NCBI RefSeq assembly: GCF_001976065.1
Contig: NZ_MNAH01000003.1
Span: 778,589-842,588, forward strand
From: Pseudomonas putida
GTDB taxonomy: Bacteria; Pseudomonadota; Gammaproteobacteria; Pseudomonadales; Pseudomonadaceae
Length of the DNA: 64,000 nucleotides
Direction: 5' to 3'
Shown here: piece by piece, positions 20,908 through 30,997 of the stretch
Layout: each line of letters begins with the position of its first letter
Numbering within the stretch: the first letter of the stretch is position 1
Program-made: the position numbers and the translations under genes
Notes under the pieces: generated by a model
The model's input: the letters and a program-made list of their open reading frames with translations, nothing else
Database searches by the model: none
What the model was told of the DNA's origin: nothing

Positions 20908-22533
20908 CACCTGGCCGAGCTTGGCTTCACTCAGATCCAGCTCACCCAACACCTCACGCAACACGTCATCGCCGACCTGGTGATGACGGCTCAGACTGTA
21001 AAGCTCCAGGCGCTGCGCCCGCAGCGCCTTCAAGCGCAGACGCCGCTCCAGCAGATCCATCTGGAACGCCAGCGCCTGGGCTTCGGCCGAGTCATTGAAC
21101 ACTTCCAGCTGATACCGATACTCGGACATGATCCGCGCCTTGAGTTCTGCCGCCAGGGCTGCTTGAGCGGCATCCTGCGGGTTGACCTCTTCGGTTTCAA
21201 GGGCATGAATCGCCGCTTCGGCGGTTTTACGCCAGGCCTCGCGCACCTCATTGCGGCGCTTGTCGTCCGGGCTTTTCTCGATGCCGCGCAGCAGCAACGG
21301 CAAGGCAATGCAGGCGGCGATCAACGACAGCAGAATCACCCCGGCCGCGATGAAGATCAGCAGGTCACGCTCGGGAAATGCGTCGGCACCCATGAACATC
21401 GGCACCGACATCACACCCGCCAGCGTCACTGCCCCGCGCACGCCACCGACGGTCAGCAACCAGCAGGAACGGGCGCTCGGCACCCGGGTAATCTCAGCCT
21501 TGCCACGCCAGCGCCGCAACAGAATGGACAGGCGCCAGATGCTTTGCACCCAGACGAACCGCAGCACCAGCAACACCAGGAAAATCGCCAGCACATCGAA
21601 GCAGCGATACAACAGCGTCGGCCACAGCGAGGTTTCATGGCTGGCAACGGCCTTGATGATGTCTGGCAACTGCAAGCCCAACAGCAGGAAAATCAGGCCA
21701 TTGAAGGCGAATTCCAGCAATGACCAGACACTGCGATTGAGCAGCCGCGTGTTGGTCTGGCGCGGCAGCAGGTCGAGCCAGCTCTGCATCATCCCCGCCG
21801 CTACCGCCGACAGGATGCCCGATGCACCCACGCGCTCGGCCAGCACGTACGCGGCAAACGGCAGCAACAACATGAACACGACGTGGGTGGCCGGGTCATC
21901 CCAGCCACGGGCGATCATCCACGCGCGCAGGCGCCCCACCAGCCAGCTCAACGCGACGCCAATCGCCAGGCCGCCCACCGCCACCAAGACAAAGGTGACA
22001 CTGGCGTTGGCCAGCGAGAATGCCCCGGTCACGGCGGCCACAAGCGCGAACTTGAAGGTCACCAGACCCGAGGCATCGTTCATCAGCGCCTCGCCCTGCA
22101 GAATGTGCATCAAGGGCGTCGGCAAGCGATTCTGGGAGATCGCCGAGACCGCCACGGCGTCCGTGGGCGACAGCACTGCCGCCAACGCAAACGCCACGGG
22201 CAGCGGGATACCTGGCAGCAACCAGTGAATGAAATACCCGGCGCCGACCACGGTAAACAGCACCAAACCCACGGCCAGGGTCAGGATCGGTCCACGTAGC
22301 TGCCAGAATTCACGCTTGGGCATGCGCCAACCGTCGGAAAACAACAGCGGCGGCAGGAACAGGAACAGGAACAATTCGGGGTCCAGCGCCACATGCAGGC
22401 CAAGGGTCGGCCAGGCCAGCAAGGCACCCGCGGCAATTTGCACCAACGGCAATGGAAGCGGGATCACCCGCCCCAGCAAGCGTGAAACGCCCACCAGCAT
22501 CAACAGGATCAGGACGGTGTAGGCGGTTTGCAT
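20902..22533 (-). CDS. CPA1-family Na+/H+ antiporter
   Basis: Probable sodium/proton exchanger of the inner membrane. About twelve hydrophobic segments fill residues 1-420; the membrane core includes LSPTDAVAVSAI and MNDASGLVTF, the acidic motifs typical of CPA1 antiporters. A hydrophilic C-terminal tail of some 130 residues is rich in charged helices. I place the start at MQTAYTVLILLM (22533); an in-frame ATG at 22575 would add 14 residues before the first membrane segment. Convergent with dapC. Confidence 0.85.
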   Translation of the reverse strand: MQTAYTVLILLMLVGVSRLLGRVIPLPLPLVQIAAGALLAWPTLGLHVALDPELFLFLFLPPLLFSDGWRMPKREFWQLRGPILTLAVGLVLFTVVGAGYFIHWLLPGIPLPVAFALAAVLSPTDAVAVSAISQNRLPTPLMHILQGEALMNDASGLVTFKFALVAAVTGAFSLANASVTFVLVAVGGLAIGVALSWLVGRLRAWMIARGWDDPATHVVFMLLLPFAAYVLAERVGASGILSAVAAGMMQSWLDLLPRQTNTRLLNRSVWSLLEFAFNGLIFLLLGLQLPDIIKAVASHETSLWPTLLYRCFDVLAIFLVLLVLRFVWVQSIWRLSILLRRWRGKAEITRVPSARSCWLLTVGGVRGAVTLAGVMSVPMFMGADAFPERDLLIFIAAGVILLSLIAACIALPLLLRGIEKSPDDKRRNEVREAWRKTAEAAIHALETEEVNPQDAAQAALAAELKARIMSEYRYQLEVFNDSAEAQALAFQMDLLERRLRLKALRAQRLELYSLSRHHQVGDDVLREVLGELDLSEAKLGQVK

Positions 22534-22731
22534 AAAACGGGGTTCCCGGACAATCGACAGCATTTGAAGTGCCATATTAGCCGCTTAGACTATGTGCTGG
22601 CCCTTGTACCTATGTCGCACGCTGTCACAACCGCGTTACCACAGGTTTTGTCCTACAGCCGCCGCGAAACCGTCCGGCCATGGCATAATCCGACACCTTT
22701 TATTTCCGACACCTGTAAAGGGGGCGATTCC

Positions 22732-23094
22732 TTGACCGTTTCAAGTAAAACGTTGCACCTTTTCGGCATCAAGGCCTGCGACACCATGAAAAAGGCGCGC
22801 ACCTGGCTTGATGAACATGCTGTCAGCTATGACTTCCATGATTACAAAGCGGTCGGTATCGACCGTGAACACCTGACCCAATGGTGCAACGAGCACGGCT
22901 GGGAAGTGGTGTTGAACCGTGCAGGCACGACCTTTCGCAAGCTCGACGACGAACGCAAAGCCGATCTCGACCAGCCGAAAGCCATTGAATTGATGCTCGC
23001 ACAACCTTCGATGATCAAGCGCCCGGTGCTCGATCTCGGTGACCGAACCCTGATTGGCTTCAAGCCAGATATCTACGCGGCCGCGCTCAAGTAA
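22732..23094 (+). CDS. ArsC/Spx-family thioredoxin-fold protein
   Basis: The 120-residue protein is of the YffB/ArsC-like family. A short thioredoxin fold has one conserved Cys in FGIKACDTMKKARTWLDE and a C-terminal RPVLDLGDRTLIGFKPDIY. The family may act as a glutathione-dependent reductase; the true substrate is not known. The only in-frame start after the antiporter promoter region is TTG at 22732 (TTGACCGTTTCAAG); the upstream ATG at 22528 would read through the promoter area. It lies 33 nt before dapD. Confidence 0.85.
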   Translation: MTVSSKTLHLFGIKACDTMKKARTWLDEHAVSYDFHDYKAVGIDREHLTQWCNEHGWEVVLNRAGTTFRKLDDERKADLDQPKAIELMLAQPSMIKRPVLDLGDRTLIGFKPDIYAAALK

Positions 23095-23127
23095 GCAGCC
23101 CGTTTCAATTTTGTTAGAGGTATCAAC

Positions 23128-24162
23128 ATGTCCACTACCCCATTCAGCCTGGCCTTTGGTGTCGGCACTCAAAACCGTCAAGGCGCCTGGCTGGAAGTAT
23201 TTTACGCACAGCCGCTGCTTAATCCTTCGGCCGAACTGGTCGCTGCCATCGCGCCGATCCTGGGCTACAGCGAAGGCAACCAGGCCATCACCTTCACCAC
23301 CGCGCAAGCCTCGCAACTGGCTGAAGCCGTGAAAGCCGTCGACGCTACCCAGGCGGCCCTGCTGACCCGTCTGGCCGAGAGCCACAAGCCGCTGGTCGCC
23401 ACTGTCCTGGCCGAAGATGCACAGCTGACCTCCACGCCTGAGGCCTACCTCAAGCTGCACCTGTTGTCCCATCGCCTGGTCAAGCCGCACGGCCTGAACC
23501 TGGCGGGCGTGTTCCCACTGCTGCCGAACGTGGCCTGGACCAGCCAGGGCGCAATCGACCTCGCCGAACTGGCCGAGCATCAACTCGAAGCCCGCCTGCG
23601 CGGCGAGCTGCTGGAGGTGTTCTCGGTGGACAAGTTCCCGAAAATGACCGACTACGTGGTACCGGCCGGTGTGCGTATCGCTGACGCGGCGCGCCTGCGC
23701 CTGGGCGCCTACGTGGGCGAAGGCACCACCGTGATGCACGAAGGCTTCATCAACTTCAACGCCGGCACCGAAGGCCCGGGCATGATCGAAGGCCGCGTTT
23801 CCGCCGGCGTATTCGTCGGCAAGGGTTCGGACCTGGGCGGCGGTTGCTCGACCATGGGCACCCTGTCGGGTGGCGGCAACATCGTGATCAAGGTGGGCGA
23901 AGGCTGCCTGATTGGCGCCAACGCCGGTATCGGCATCCCGTTGGGCGACCGCAACACCGTTGAATCGGGCCTGTACGTGACCGCTGGCACCAAGGTGGCG
24001 CTGCTGGACGAGAACAACAAGCTGGTCAAGGTCGTGAAGGCCCGTGAACTGGCCGGCCAGACCGACCTGCTGTTCCGTCGTAACTCGGAAACCGGTGCAG
24101 TGGAATGCAAAACCCACAAATCGGCGATCGAACTGAACGAAGCACTGCACGCTCACAACTAA
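23128..24162 (+). CDS. dapD: Tetrahydrodipicolinate N-succinyltransferase
   Basis: First committed step of the succinylase DAP pathway, using succinyl-CoA. The 344-residue protein is the long Pseudomonas type. An alpha/beta N-terminal domain is followed by a hexapeptide-repeat beta-helix (about 200-300), including VGEGTTVMHEGFINFNAGTEG and SDLGGGCSTMGTLSGGGN. RBS AGAGGT lies upstream. Confidence 0.95.
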   Translation: MSTTPFSLAFGVGTQNRQGAWLEVFYAQPLLNPSAELVAAIAPILGYSEGNQAITFTTAQASQLAEAVKAVDATQAALLTRLAESHKPLVATVLAEDAQLTSTPEAYLKLHLLSHRLVKPHGLNLAGVFPLLPNVAWTSQGAIDLAELAEHQLEARLRGELLEVFSVDKFPKMTDYVVPAGVRIADAARLRLGAYVGEGTTVMHEGFINFNAGTEGPGMIEGRVSAGVFVGKGSDLGGGCSTMGTLSGGGNIVIKVGEGCLIGANAGIGIPLGDRNTVESGLYVTAGTKVALLDENNKLVKVVKARELAGQTDLLFRRNSETGAVECKTHKSAIELNEALHAHN

Positions 24163-24176
24163 GTGCCGCAGGCACT

Positions 24177-24248
24177 TGTGGGAGCGAGCCTGCTCGCGAA
24201 GCTTCTGGCATCCATATGGACGCCTTCGCGGGCAGGCTCGCTCCCACA
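24177..24248. repeat. REP pair, dapD-csdA
   Basis: Inverted REP units (TGTGGGAGCGAGCCTGCTCG type) separated by about 20 nt, forming a long hairpin 15 nt after the dapD stop. Confidence 0.88.
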
Positions 24249-24292
24249 GTGTCTTGTGTATACCCCGCCCATGTTCACCAGGGCCCGATAGC

Positions 24293-25498
24293 ATGATGAT
24301 ACTCTCTCCCTGGCGCGCCGACTTTCCAGCCATCGCCGCCCTGCAGCGGCAAGGCCAGACCTACCTGGACAACGCCGCCACCACGCAAAAACCCCAAGCC
24401 CTGCTCGATGCCCTGGCGCATTACTACGCCAACGGCGCGGCCAACGTGCATCGGGCGCAACACCTGCCCGGCGCTCACGCCACCCAGGCGTTCGAGGACA
24501 GTCGGCGCAAAGCCGCCCATTGGCTCAATGCCGGCGACAGCGGTCAAATCATCTTCACCCACGGCGCGACTTCCGCGCTGAACCTCCTGGCCTATGGCCT
24601 GGAGCCTCTCTTCAATCCAGGCGATGAGATTGCCATCAGCGCCCTGGAACACCACGCCAACCTGCTGCCATGGCAACAACTGGCAACCCGTCGCGACCTC
24701 AAGCTGGTGATCCTGCCGCTGGATGCTGACGGCGTGATCGACCTTGAAGCCGCCGGACGGTTGATCGGCCCTCGCACACGCCTGCTGGCCGTCAGCCAGC
24801 TGTCCAACGTCATCGGCGCCTGGCAACCGCTACCCGCGCTGCTGGCGCAGGCGAAGGCACACAACGCGCTGACCGTGATCGACGGCGCCCAGGGCGTGGT
24901 CCATGGCCGGCACGACGTGCAGGCGCTGGGCTGCGACTTTTATGTGTTTTCCAGCCACAAGCTCTACGGCCCCGATGGCCTGGGCGTGCTGTTCGGGCGC
25001 AACGAGGCGCTCAAGCAACTGCGTCATTGGCAGTTCGGTGGCGAAATGGTGCTGGACGCTGACTACCTCAGCGCTCGCTTTCGCCATGCCCCACTGGGTT
25101 TCGAAGCCGGAACGCCGCCGATCTCCAGTGTCATCGGGCTGGGGGCAACCCTGGATTACCTCGTCGGTCTCGATCAGGACGCGGTCTCGGCCCATGAAGC
25201 AGCGCTGCATGCCTGTCTGTTGAAAGGACTTGCGGCACGCGACGGCATTCGCTTGTTGGGCAGGCCGCAGGTGGCCCTGGCCAGTTTTACCGTCGAAGGT
25301 GTGCATAACTCGGATCTGGCGCACCTGCTGACCGAACAGGGCATCGCCGTGCGCGCCGGTCATCACTGCGCCATGCCCTTGCTCAAAAGCTACAAGCTGG
25401 CCGGGGCGATTCGGGTGTCGTTGGCGCTGTACAACGATTCCGAGGACCTGCAACGATTCTTTGAAGCCCTGGACCAGGCGCTGGAGTTGCTGCGATGA
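24293..25498 (+). CDS. csdA: Cysteine desulfurase CsdA/SufS type
   Basis: PLP enzyme that takes sulfur from cysteine as a persulfide for Fe-S or tRNA sulfur transfer. The 401-residue protein has the PLP Lys at about 223 (SSHKLYGPDG) and the persulfide Cys at about 359 in the short loop RAGHHCAMPLLKSYK, as in group II desulfurases. The start MMILSPWRADFPAI follows the REP. It overlaps csdE by 4 nt, so the two form a desulfurase/acceptor pair. Confidence 0.93.
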   Translation: MMILSPWRADFPAIAALQRQGQTYLDNAATTQKPQALLDALAHYYANGAANVHRAQHLPGAHATQAFEDSRRKAAHWLNAGDSGQIIFTHGATSALNLLAYGLEPLFNPGDEIAISALEHHANLLPWQQLATRRDLKLVILPLDADGVIDLEAAGRLIGPRTRLLAVSQLSNVIGAWQPLPALLAQAKAHNALTVIDGAQGVVHGRHDVQALGCDFYVFSSHKLYGPDGLGVLFGRNEALKQLRHWQFGGEMVLDADYLSARFRHAPLGFEAGTPPISSVIGLGATLDYLVGLDQDAVSAHEAALHACLLKGLAARDGIRLLGRPQVALASFTVEGVHNSDLAHLLTEQGIAVRAGHHCAMPLLKSYKLAGAIRVSLALYNDSEDLQRFFEALDQALELLR

Positions 25499-25899
25499 GC
25501 TTGCCCGCCAACGCCGTTACCGCACTCGAAACCTTTCAGGCTGCCGCTGGCTGGGAGCAACGTGCGCGGCTGTTGATGCAATGGGGCGAGCGCCTGCCCG
25601 CCTTGAGCGACTCGGACATGTGCGACGCCAACCGGGTGCACGGCTGTGAAAGCCAGGTGTGGCTGGTGGGTGAGTTACGTGACGGTCATTGGCAGTTCAG
25701 CGCCAACAGCGATGCGCGGTTGATTCGGGGGCTGGTGGCATTGCTGCTGGCGCGGGTCAACGGGTTGTCAGCGGCTGAGTTGCGGCAGGTGGATTTGCCG
25801 GAGTGGTTCAATCAATTGGGGTTGGGGCGGCAGTTGTCGCAGTCGCGTAGTAACGGCCTGAATGCGGTGCTTCAGCGGATGATGGAGTTGGCCGGTTAA
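25495..25899 (+). CDS. csdE: Sulfur acceptor protein CsdE (SufE family)
   Basis: Accepts persulfide sulfur from the adjacent cysteine desulfurase. The 134-residue SufE-fold protein has its active-site Cys at about 51 (DANRVHGCESQVWL). Start ATGA overlaps the csdA stop. In E. coli CsdA and CsdE work with the tRNA-modifying enzyme TcdA, and tcdA is the next gene here on the other strand. Confidence 0.93.
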   Translation: MSLPANAVTALETFQAAAGWEQRARLLMQWGERLPALSDSDMCDANRVHGCESQVWLVGELRDGHWQFSANSDARLIRGLVALLLARVNGLSAAELRQVDLPEWFNQLGLGRQLSQSRSNGLNAVLQRMMELAG

Positions 25900-25900
25900 T

Positions 25901-25998
25901 CGCCTTCGTCGGAACGCCGCCCGGAGCAAGCCCGCTCCCACAGGGGATTTGTGTTCGGCGCATTTCCAATGTGGGAGCGGGCTTGCTCGCGAAGAGGC
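25901..25998. repeat. REP pair between csdE and tcdA
   Basis: One degenerate REP arm (25901-25942, GGAACGCCGCCCGGAGCAAG then CCCGCTCCCACA) and one standard arm (25970-25998). They form an inverted pair between two convergent genes. Confidence 0.8.
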
Positions 25999-26012
25999 CA
26001 TCAGCAACAACC

Positions 26013-26825
26013 TCAGGCTTGAGGTTTAACGCGCTCCGCCGGCCGCCGCACACCCGCCACGATCTTGTCCACCGCCTTGGTCGCCGCGACCATGCCGAAG
26101 GTCGCCGTCACCATCATCACCGCGCCAAACCCGCCGGCGCAGTCGAGCTTCACGCCGTCACCGACAAAACTCTTCTGCAAACAAATGCTGCCATCGGGTT
26201 TCGGGTAGCGCAGTTGCTCGGTGGAGAATACGCACGGCACGCTGTAATGACGGGTCACGGTGCGCGAGAAGCCATAGTCGCGGCGCAAGGTGGAGCGCAC
26301 TTTCGACGCCAGCGGGTCGTTGAATGTACGGTTGAGGTCGCAGACCTGGATCAGCGTCGGGTCGATCTGCCCGCCCGCGCCGCCGGTGGTGATGATCTGG
26401 ATTTTGCGCCGTTTGCACCAGGCGATCAGCGCCGCTTTCGCGTTGACGCTGTCGATGCAGTCGATCACGCAGTCAATGTTCGGTGTGATGTACTCGGCCA
26501 TGGTCTCGCGGGTGACGAAATCCGGCACCGCGTGCACCGTGCAATCCGGGTTGATCCCGCGCAGGCGCTCGGCCATTACCTCGACCTTGGGTTTGCCGAC
26601 GGTGCTGTCCAGCGCGTGCAGCTGGCGGTTGGCGTTGCTGACGCAGACATCGTCCAGGTCGAACAACGAAATCTCGCCGACACCGCAGCGGGCCATGGCT
26701 TCCGCCGCCCAGGAACCGACGCCGCCGACGCCGACGATCGCCACATGGGCTGCGCGCAGGCGCTCAAGGCCCTCGATGCCATACAAGCGGGCGATGCCTG
26801 CAAACCGCGGATCTTCTGTACTCAT
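26013..26825 (-). CDS. tcdA: tRNA threonylcarbamoyladenosine dehydratase
   Basis: Converts t6A37 to cyclic t6A in tRNAs that read ANN codons, using ATP. The 270-residue E1-like (ThiF/MoeB) protein has the nucleotide-binding motif GVGGVGSWAAEAMARCGVG and the E1-family segment VCVSNANRQLHALDSTVGKPKVEVM. Start MSTEDPRFAGIARLYG is chosen over an ATG three codons earlier because the family starts close to this point. It is convergent with csdA-csdE, its known partners in E. coli. Confidence 0.93.
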   Translation of the reverse strand: MSTEDPRFAGIARLYGIEGLERLRAAHVAIVGVGGVGSWAAEAMARCGVGEISLFDLDDVCVSNANRQLHALDSTVGKPKVEVMAERLRGINPDCTVHAVPDFVTRETMAEYITPNIDCVIDCIDSVNAKAALIAWCKRRKIQIITTGGAGGQIDPTLIQVCDLNRTFNDPLASKVRSTLRRDYGFSRTVTRHYSVPCVFSTEQLRYPKPDGSICLQKSFVGDGVKLDCAGGFGAVMMVTATFGMVAATKAVDKIVAGVRRPAERVKPQA

Positions 26826-27041
26826 GACCATCACCTCAAAAACCGGCGCGCAGTATAGGCCTTCGCAGCACTAAATTTTAGGCTTCAAGCGGTAAGTGTA
26901 AGAACTTATGTGAAAGTGAATTGCCCAATGTCGGGTAATTCCCTGTCCGCTGTACGTTCAGAGAATGCCCAGTGTAGGATGCGCGCCCCTTGGCGGTCCG
27001 ACCGTTCCTTCGTTCCACAGTCTTTGGAACCCGAAATAACT

Positions 27042-29633
27042 ATGTCATCGCGTAAATTTGGACTCAACCTGGTGGTGGTGCTCGCCATCGCTGCCTTGTT
27101 TACCGGCTTCTGGGCGCTGATCAATCGCCCGGTGACCGCCCCCAACTGGCCCGAACAGATCTCCGGCTTCTCGTACTCACCTTTCCAGCAGGGTCAATTC
27201 CCACAGAAAGAGCAGTACCCGACCGACGATCAAATGCGTCGTGACCTGGAGATCATGAGCAAGCTGACGGACAACATCCGTACTTACTCGGTCGATGGCA
27301 CGCTGGAGAACATTCCCAAACTGGCGGAAGAGTTCGGCCTGCGGGTGACGCTGGGAATCTGGATCAGCCCGGACCAGGAGCGCAACGAGCGCGAAATCAC
27401 CCGCGCCATCGAAATCGCCAATACCTCACGCAGTGTGGTTCGCGTGGTGGTCGGTAACGAAGCGATCTTCCGCAAGGAAATCACTGCCCAGGAACTCAGC
27501 GTCATGCTGGACCGCGTCCGCGCCGCCGTGAAGGTGCCGGTGACCACGTCCGAACAGTGGCACGTCTGGAAAGAGCACCCGGAACTGGCCAAGCACGTCG
27601 ACCTGATCGCCGCCCACGTGCTGCCGTACTGGGAATTCATCCCGATGGACAAGGCCGGGCAGTTCGTCCTCGATCGCGCCCGCGACCTGAAGAAGATGTT
27701 CCCGAAAAAGCCGCTGCTGCTGTCCGAAGTGGGCTGGCCGAGCAACGGCCGCATGCGCGGAGGCGCCGATGCGTCGCCGGCAGACCAGGCGATCTACCTG
27801 AGAACCCTGGTCAACAAGCTCAACCGCCAGGGCTTCAACTACTTCGTGATCGAAGCGTTCGACCAACCGTGGAAGGCCAGCGATGAAGGCTCGGTGGGTG
27901 CTTATTGGGGCGTGTTCAACGCCGCGCGCCAACAGAAATTCAACTTCGAAGGCCCGGTGGTCGCCATTCCGCAATGGCGTGTGCTGGCTATCGGCTCGGT
28001 GGTGCTGGCTTTGCTGTCGCTGACCTTGCTGATGATCGACGGCTCGGCCCTGCGTCAGCGTGGCCGTACCTTCCTGACCTTCATCGCGTTCCTCTGCGGT
28101 TCGGTGCTGGTGTGGATCGGTTATGACTACAGCCAGCAATACAGCACTTGGTTCAGCCTGACCGTAGGATTCCTGCTAGCGCTTGGTGCGCTCGGTGTAT
28201 TCATCGTATTGCTGACCGAGGCCCATGAACTGGCCGAAGCCGTGTGGGTGCACAAGCGCCGACGCGAGTTCCTGCCGGTGGAAGGCGACTCCAGCTACCG
28301 TCCAAAAGTGTCGATCCACGTGCCTTGCTACAACGAGCCACCGGAGATGGTCAAACAGACCCTCAACGCCCTGGCCAACCTCGACTATCCGGACTTCGAA
28401 GTCCTGATCATCGACAACAACACCAAGGACCCGGCGGTCTGGGAACCGGTGCGCGATTACTGCGCAACCCTCGGTCCGCGCTTCAAGTTCTTCCACGTCG
28501 CACCCTTGGCCGGTTTCAAGGGCGGCGCGCTGAACTACCTGATTCCGCACACCGCCAAGGATGCGGAAGTGATCGCCGTGATCGACTCCGATTACTGCGT
28601 GCACCCCAACTGGCTCAAGCACATGGTGCCGCACTTCGCCGATCCGAAGATCGCCGTGGTGCAATCGCCGCAGGATTACCGCGACCAGAACGAAAGCACC
28701 TTCAAGAAGCTTTGCTACGCGGAATACAAAGGCTTCTTCCACATCGGCATGGTCACCCGCAACGACCGTGACGCGATCATCCAGCACGGCACCATGACCA
28801 TGACCCGCCGCTCGGTGCTCGAAGAACTGGGCTGGGCCGACTGGTGCATCTGCGAAGACGCCGAACTGGGCTTGCGCGTGTTCGAAAAAGGCCTGTCGGC
28901 GGCGTATTACCACGACAGCTACGGCAAAGGCTTGATGCCCGATACCTTCATCGACTTCAAGAAACAGCGTTTCCGCTGGGCCTACGGCGCCATCCAGATC
29001 ATCAAGCGCCACACCGCCAGCCTGCTGCGCGGCAAGGACACCCAACTGACGCGCGGCCAGCGCTACCACTTCCTCGCGGGCTGGTTACCGTGGGTGGCCG
29101 ATGGCATGAACATCTTCTTCACCGTCGGCGCATTGTTGTGGTCGGCGGCGATGATCATCGTGCCGCAACGGGTCGACCCGCCGCTGCTGATTTTCGCCAT
29201 CCCGCCCTTGGCGCTGTTCGTGTTCAAGGTCGGCAAGATCATCTTCCTCTACCGTCGTGCGGTGGGCGTGAACCTCAAGGATGCATTCTGCGCGGCGCTG
29301 GCCGGGCTGGCCTTGTCGCACACCATCGCCAAGGCAGTGCTGTACGGCTTCTTCACCAGCAGCATTCCGTTCTTCCGCACGCCGAAAAACGCCGATAACC
29401 ACGGCTTTTGGGTGGCGATTTCCGAGGCTCGAGAAGAAGTGTTCATCATGTTGCTGTTGTGGGGCGCGGCCCTGGGCATTTACCTGGTGAACGGCATGCC
29501 GAGCAACGACATGCGCTTCTGGGTGACCATGTTGCTGGTGCAGTCGCTGCCGTACCTGGCCGCGCTGATCATGGCGTTCCTGTCGTCGCTGCCGAAACCG
29601 TCGGTCGAGGGGCAAACGGCACCGGTGGTCTAA
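27042..29633 (+). CDS. ndvB: GH17/GT2 beta-glucan synthase, NdvB-like
   Basis: Membrane protein predicted to make beta-1,3-type (possibly cyclic, periplasmic) glucans. The 863-residue protein has an N-terminal membrane helix, then a GH17-type domain (about 40-300) with two likely catalytic Glu, E140 (VVGNEAIF) and E229 (LLSEVGWPSNG). Two membrane helices follow, then a processive GT2 domain with DSDYCVHPNWL, CEDAELGLRVFEKG and QRFRW at 642-646, and then C-terminal membrane helices. ATG at 27042 fits the first hydrophobic helix; the earlier in-frame ATG is unlikely. The P. aeruginosa homologue is tied to biofilm antibiotic tolerance. Confidence 0.88.
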   Translation: MSSRKFGLNLVVVLAIAALFTGFWALINRPVTAPNWPEQISGFSYSPFQQGQFPQKEQYPTDDQMRRDLEIMSKLTDNIRTYSVDGTLENIPKLAEEFGLRVTLGIWISPDQERNEREITRAIEIANTSRSVVRVVVGNEAIFRKEITAQELSVMLDRVRAAVKVPVTTSEQWHVWKEHPELAKHVDLIAAHVLPYWEFIPMDKAGQFVLDRARDLKKMFPKKPLLLSEVGWPSNGRMRGGADASPADQAIYLRTLVNKLNRQGFNYFVIEAFDQPWKASDEGSVGAYWGVFNAARQQKFNFEGPVVAIPQWRVLAIGSVVLALLSLTLLMIDGSALRQRGRTFLTFIAFLCGSVLVWIGYDYSQQYSTWFSLTVGFLLALGALGVFIVLLTEAHELAEAVWVHKRRREFLPVEGDSSYRPKVSIHVPCYNEPPEMVKQTLNALANLDYPDFEVLIIDNNTKDPAVWEPVRDYCATLGPRFKFFHVAPLAGFKGGALNYLIPHTAKDAEVIAVIDSDYCVHPNWLKHMVPHFADPKIAVVQSPQDYRDQNESTFKKLCYAEYKGFFHIGMVTRNDRDAIIQHGTMTMTRRSVLEELGWADWCICEDAELGLRVFEKGLSAAYYHDSYGKGLMPDTFIDFKKQRFRWAYGAIQIIKRHTASLLRGKDTQLTRGQRYHFLAGWLPWVADGMNIFFTVGALLWSAAMIIVPQRVDPPLLIFAIPPLALFVFKVGKIIFLYRRAVGVNLKDAFCAALAGLALSHTIAKAVLYGFFTSSIPFFRTPKNADNHGFWVAISEAREEVFIMLLLWGAALGIYLVNGMPSNDMRFWVTMLLVQSLPYLAALIMAFLSSLPKPSVEGQTAPVV

Positions 29634-29650
29634 ATCAGCCCGGATGCACT

Positions 29651-29680
29651 AAACGGCGGCCAATGGTCGCCGTTTTGCTT
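29651..29680 (+). terminator. Terminator after the NdvB-like gene
   Basis: An 8-bp stem (AAACGGCG / CGCCGTTT, 9-nt loop) followed by TGCTTT, 17 nt after the stop codon. Confidence 0.75.
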
Positions 29681-29733
29681 TAAGATAACCGCCATTTTGC
29701 GCGCCCAGCGGCCTTATGGCCCGACCCAATACC

Positions 29734-29823
29734 TGTGGGAGCCAGCCTGCTGGCGATGAGTCCGTCACATTCAACAACTATGTTGGCTGACAGACCGCCA
29801 TCGCGAGCAGGCTCGCTCCCGCA
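29734..29823. repeat. REP pair before dapE
   Basis: Inverted REP units (TGTGGGAGCCAGCCTGCTGG at the left, GCGAGCAGGCTCGCTCCCGC at the right), 90 nt across. It ends 22 nt before the dapE start. Confidence 0.88.
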
Positions 29824-29845
29824 TTTACAGCTTCCGGAGTTTTCC

Positions 29846-30997
29846 ATGACGGCCCACGCCGACCTTTCGCCGACCCTTCAACTCGCCATCGACCTGATCC
29901 GCCGTCCGTCCGTGACCCCGGTCGATGCCGATTGCCAGAAGCAGATGATGCAGCGCCTGGGCGATGCCGGTTTTGCCCTGGAACCGATGCGCATCGAAGA
30001 TGTGGATAACTTCTGGGCCACCCACGGCAAACACGATGGGCCCGTGCTGTGCTTCGCCGGCCACACCGACGTGGTGCCGACCGGTCCCGTGACGGCCTGG
30101 CAGATCGACCCGTTCAACGCGGTGATCGACGAGCACGGCATGCTCTGCGGCCGCGGCGCGGCGGACATGAAAGGCAGCCTGGCGTCGATGACCGTGGCCG
30201 CCGAGCGTTTCGTCGCCGACTACCCGGACCACAAGGGTAAGGTCGCCTTCCTGATCACCAGCGATGAAGAAGGCCCGGCGCATCACGGCACCAAGGCGGT
30301 GGTTGAACGCCTGGCCGCGCGCAAGGAGCGTCTGGACTGGTGCATCGTCGGCGAACCGTCGAGCACCACCCTGGTCGGTGACGTGGTCAAGAACGGCCGT
30401 CGCGGCTCCCTCGGCGCCAAGCTTACCGTACGCGGTGTTCAGGGCCACGTGGCCTACCCGCACCTGGCGAAGAACCCGATCCACCTTGCAGCTCCGGCCT
30501 TGGCCGAACTGGCCGCCGAGCACTGGGACCACGGCAACGATTTCTTCCCGCCGACCAGTTTCCAGATTTCCAACGTCAACTCCGGGACCGGCGCGACCAA
30601 CGTGATCCCGGGTGACCTGATCGCGGTGTTCAACTTTCGCTTCTCCACCGAATCCACCGTCGAAGGCCTGCAGAAGCGCGTCGCCGATATCCTCGACAAG
30701 CATGGCCTGGACTGGCACATCGATTGGGCATTGTCCGGCCTGCCGTTCCTCACCGAACCGGGCGCGCTGCTCGATGCGGTGTCGTCGAGCATCAAGGACA
30801 TCACCGGTCGGGAAACCAAGGCGTCCACCAGTGGTGGTACCTCCGATGGCCGCTTCATCGCGACCATGGGCACGCAAGTGGTTGAGCTGGGGCCGGTCAA
30901 CGCGACCATCCACCAGGTCAATGAGCGGGTGCTGGCGGCCGATCTCGATGTGCTCACCGAAATCTACTACCAGACCCTGATCAAGTTGCTCGCCTGA
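29846..30997 (+). CDS. dapE: Succinyl-diaminopimelate desuccinylase
   Basis: Zinc hydrolase that releases LL-DAP and succinate. The 383-residue M20 protein has metal-site motifs [26 protein letters not shown] and ITSDEEGPA, and the C-terminal [13 protein letters not shown]. Start [18 protein letters not shown] follows CCGGAGTTTTCC; upstream codons lie in the REP. It overlaps rlmA by one base (TGATG). Confidence 0.96.
   Translation: MTAHADLSPTLQLAIDLIRRPSVTPVDADCQKQMMQRLGDAGFALEPMRIEDVDNFWATHGKHDGPVLCFAGHTDVVPTGPVTAWQIDPFNAVIDEHGMLCGRGAADMKGSLASMTVAAERFVADYPDHKGKVAFLITSDEEGPAHHGTKAVVERLAARKERLDWCIVGEPSSTTLVGDVVKNGRRGSLGAKLTVRGVQGHVAYPHLAKNPIHLAAPALAELAAEHWDHGNDFFPPTSFQISNVNSGTGATNVIPGDLIAVFNFRFSTESTVEGLQKRVADILDKHGLDWHIDWALSGLPFLTEPGALLDAVSSSIKDITGRETKASTSGGTSDGRFIATMGTQVVELGPVNATIHQVNERVLAADLDVLTEIYYQTLIKLLA

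Noticed and set aside
26902..26930. GAACTT at 26902 as an AlgU promoter for the NdvB-like gene
   Set aside because: No TCNAA at 16 or 17 nt spacing; only CCAAT or similar is found.
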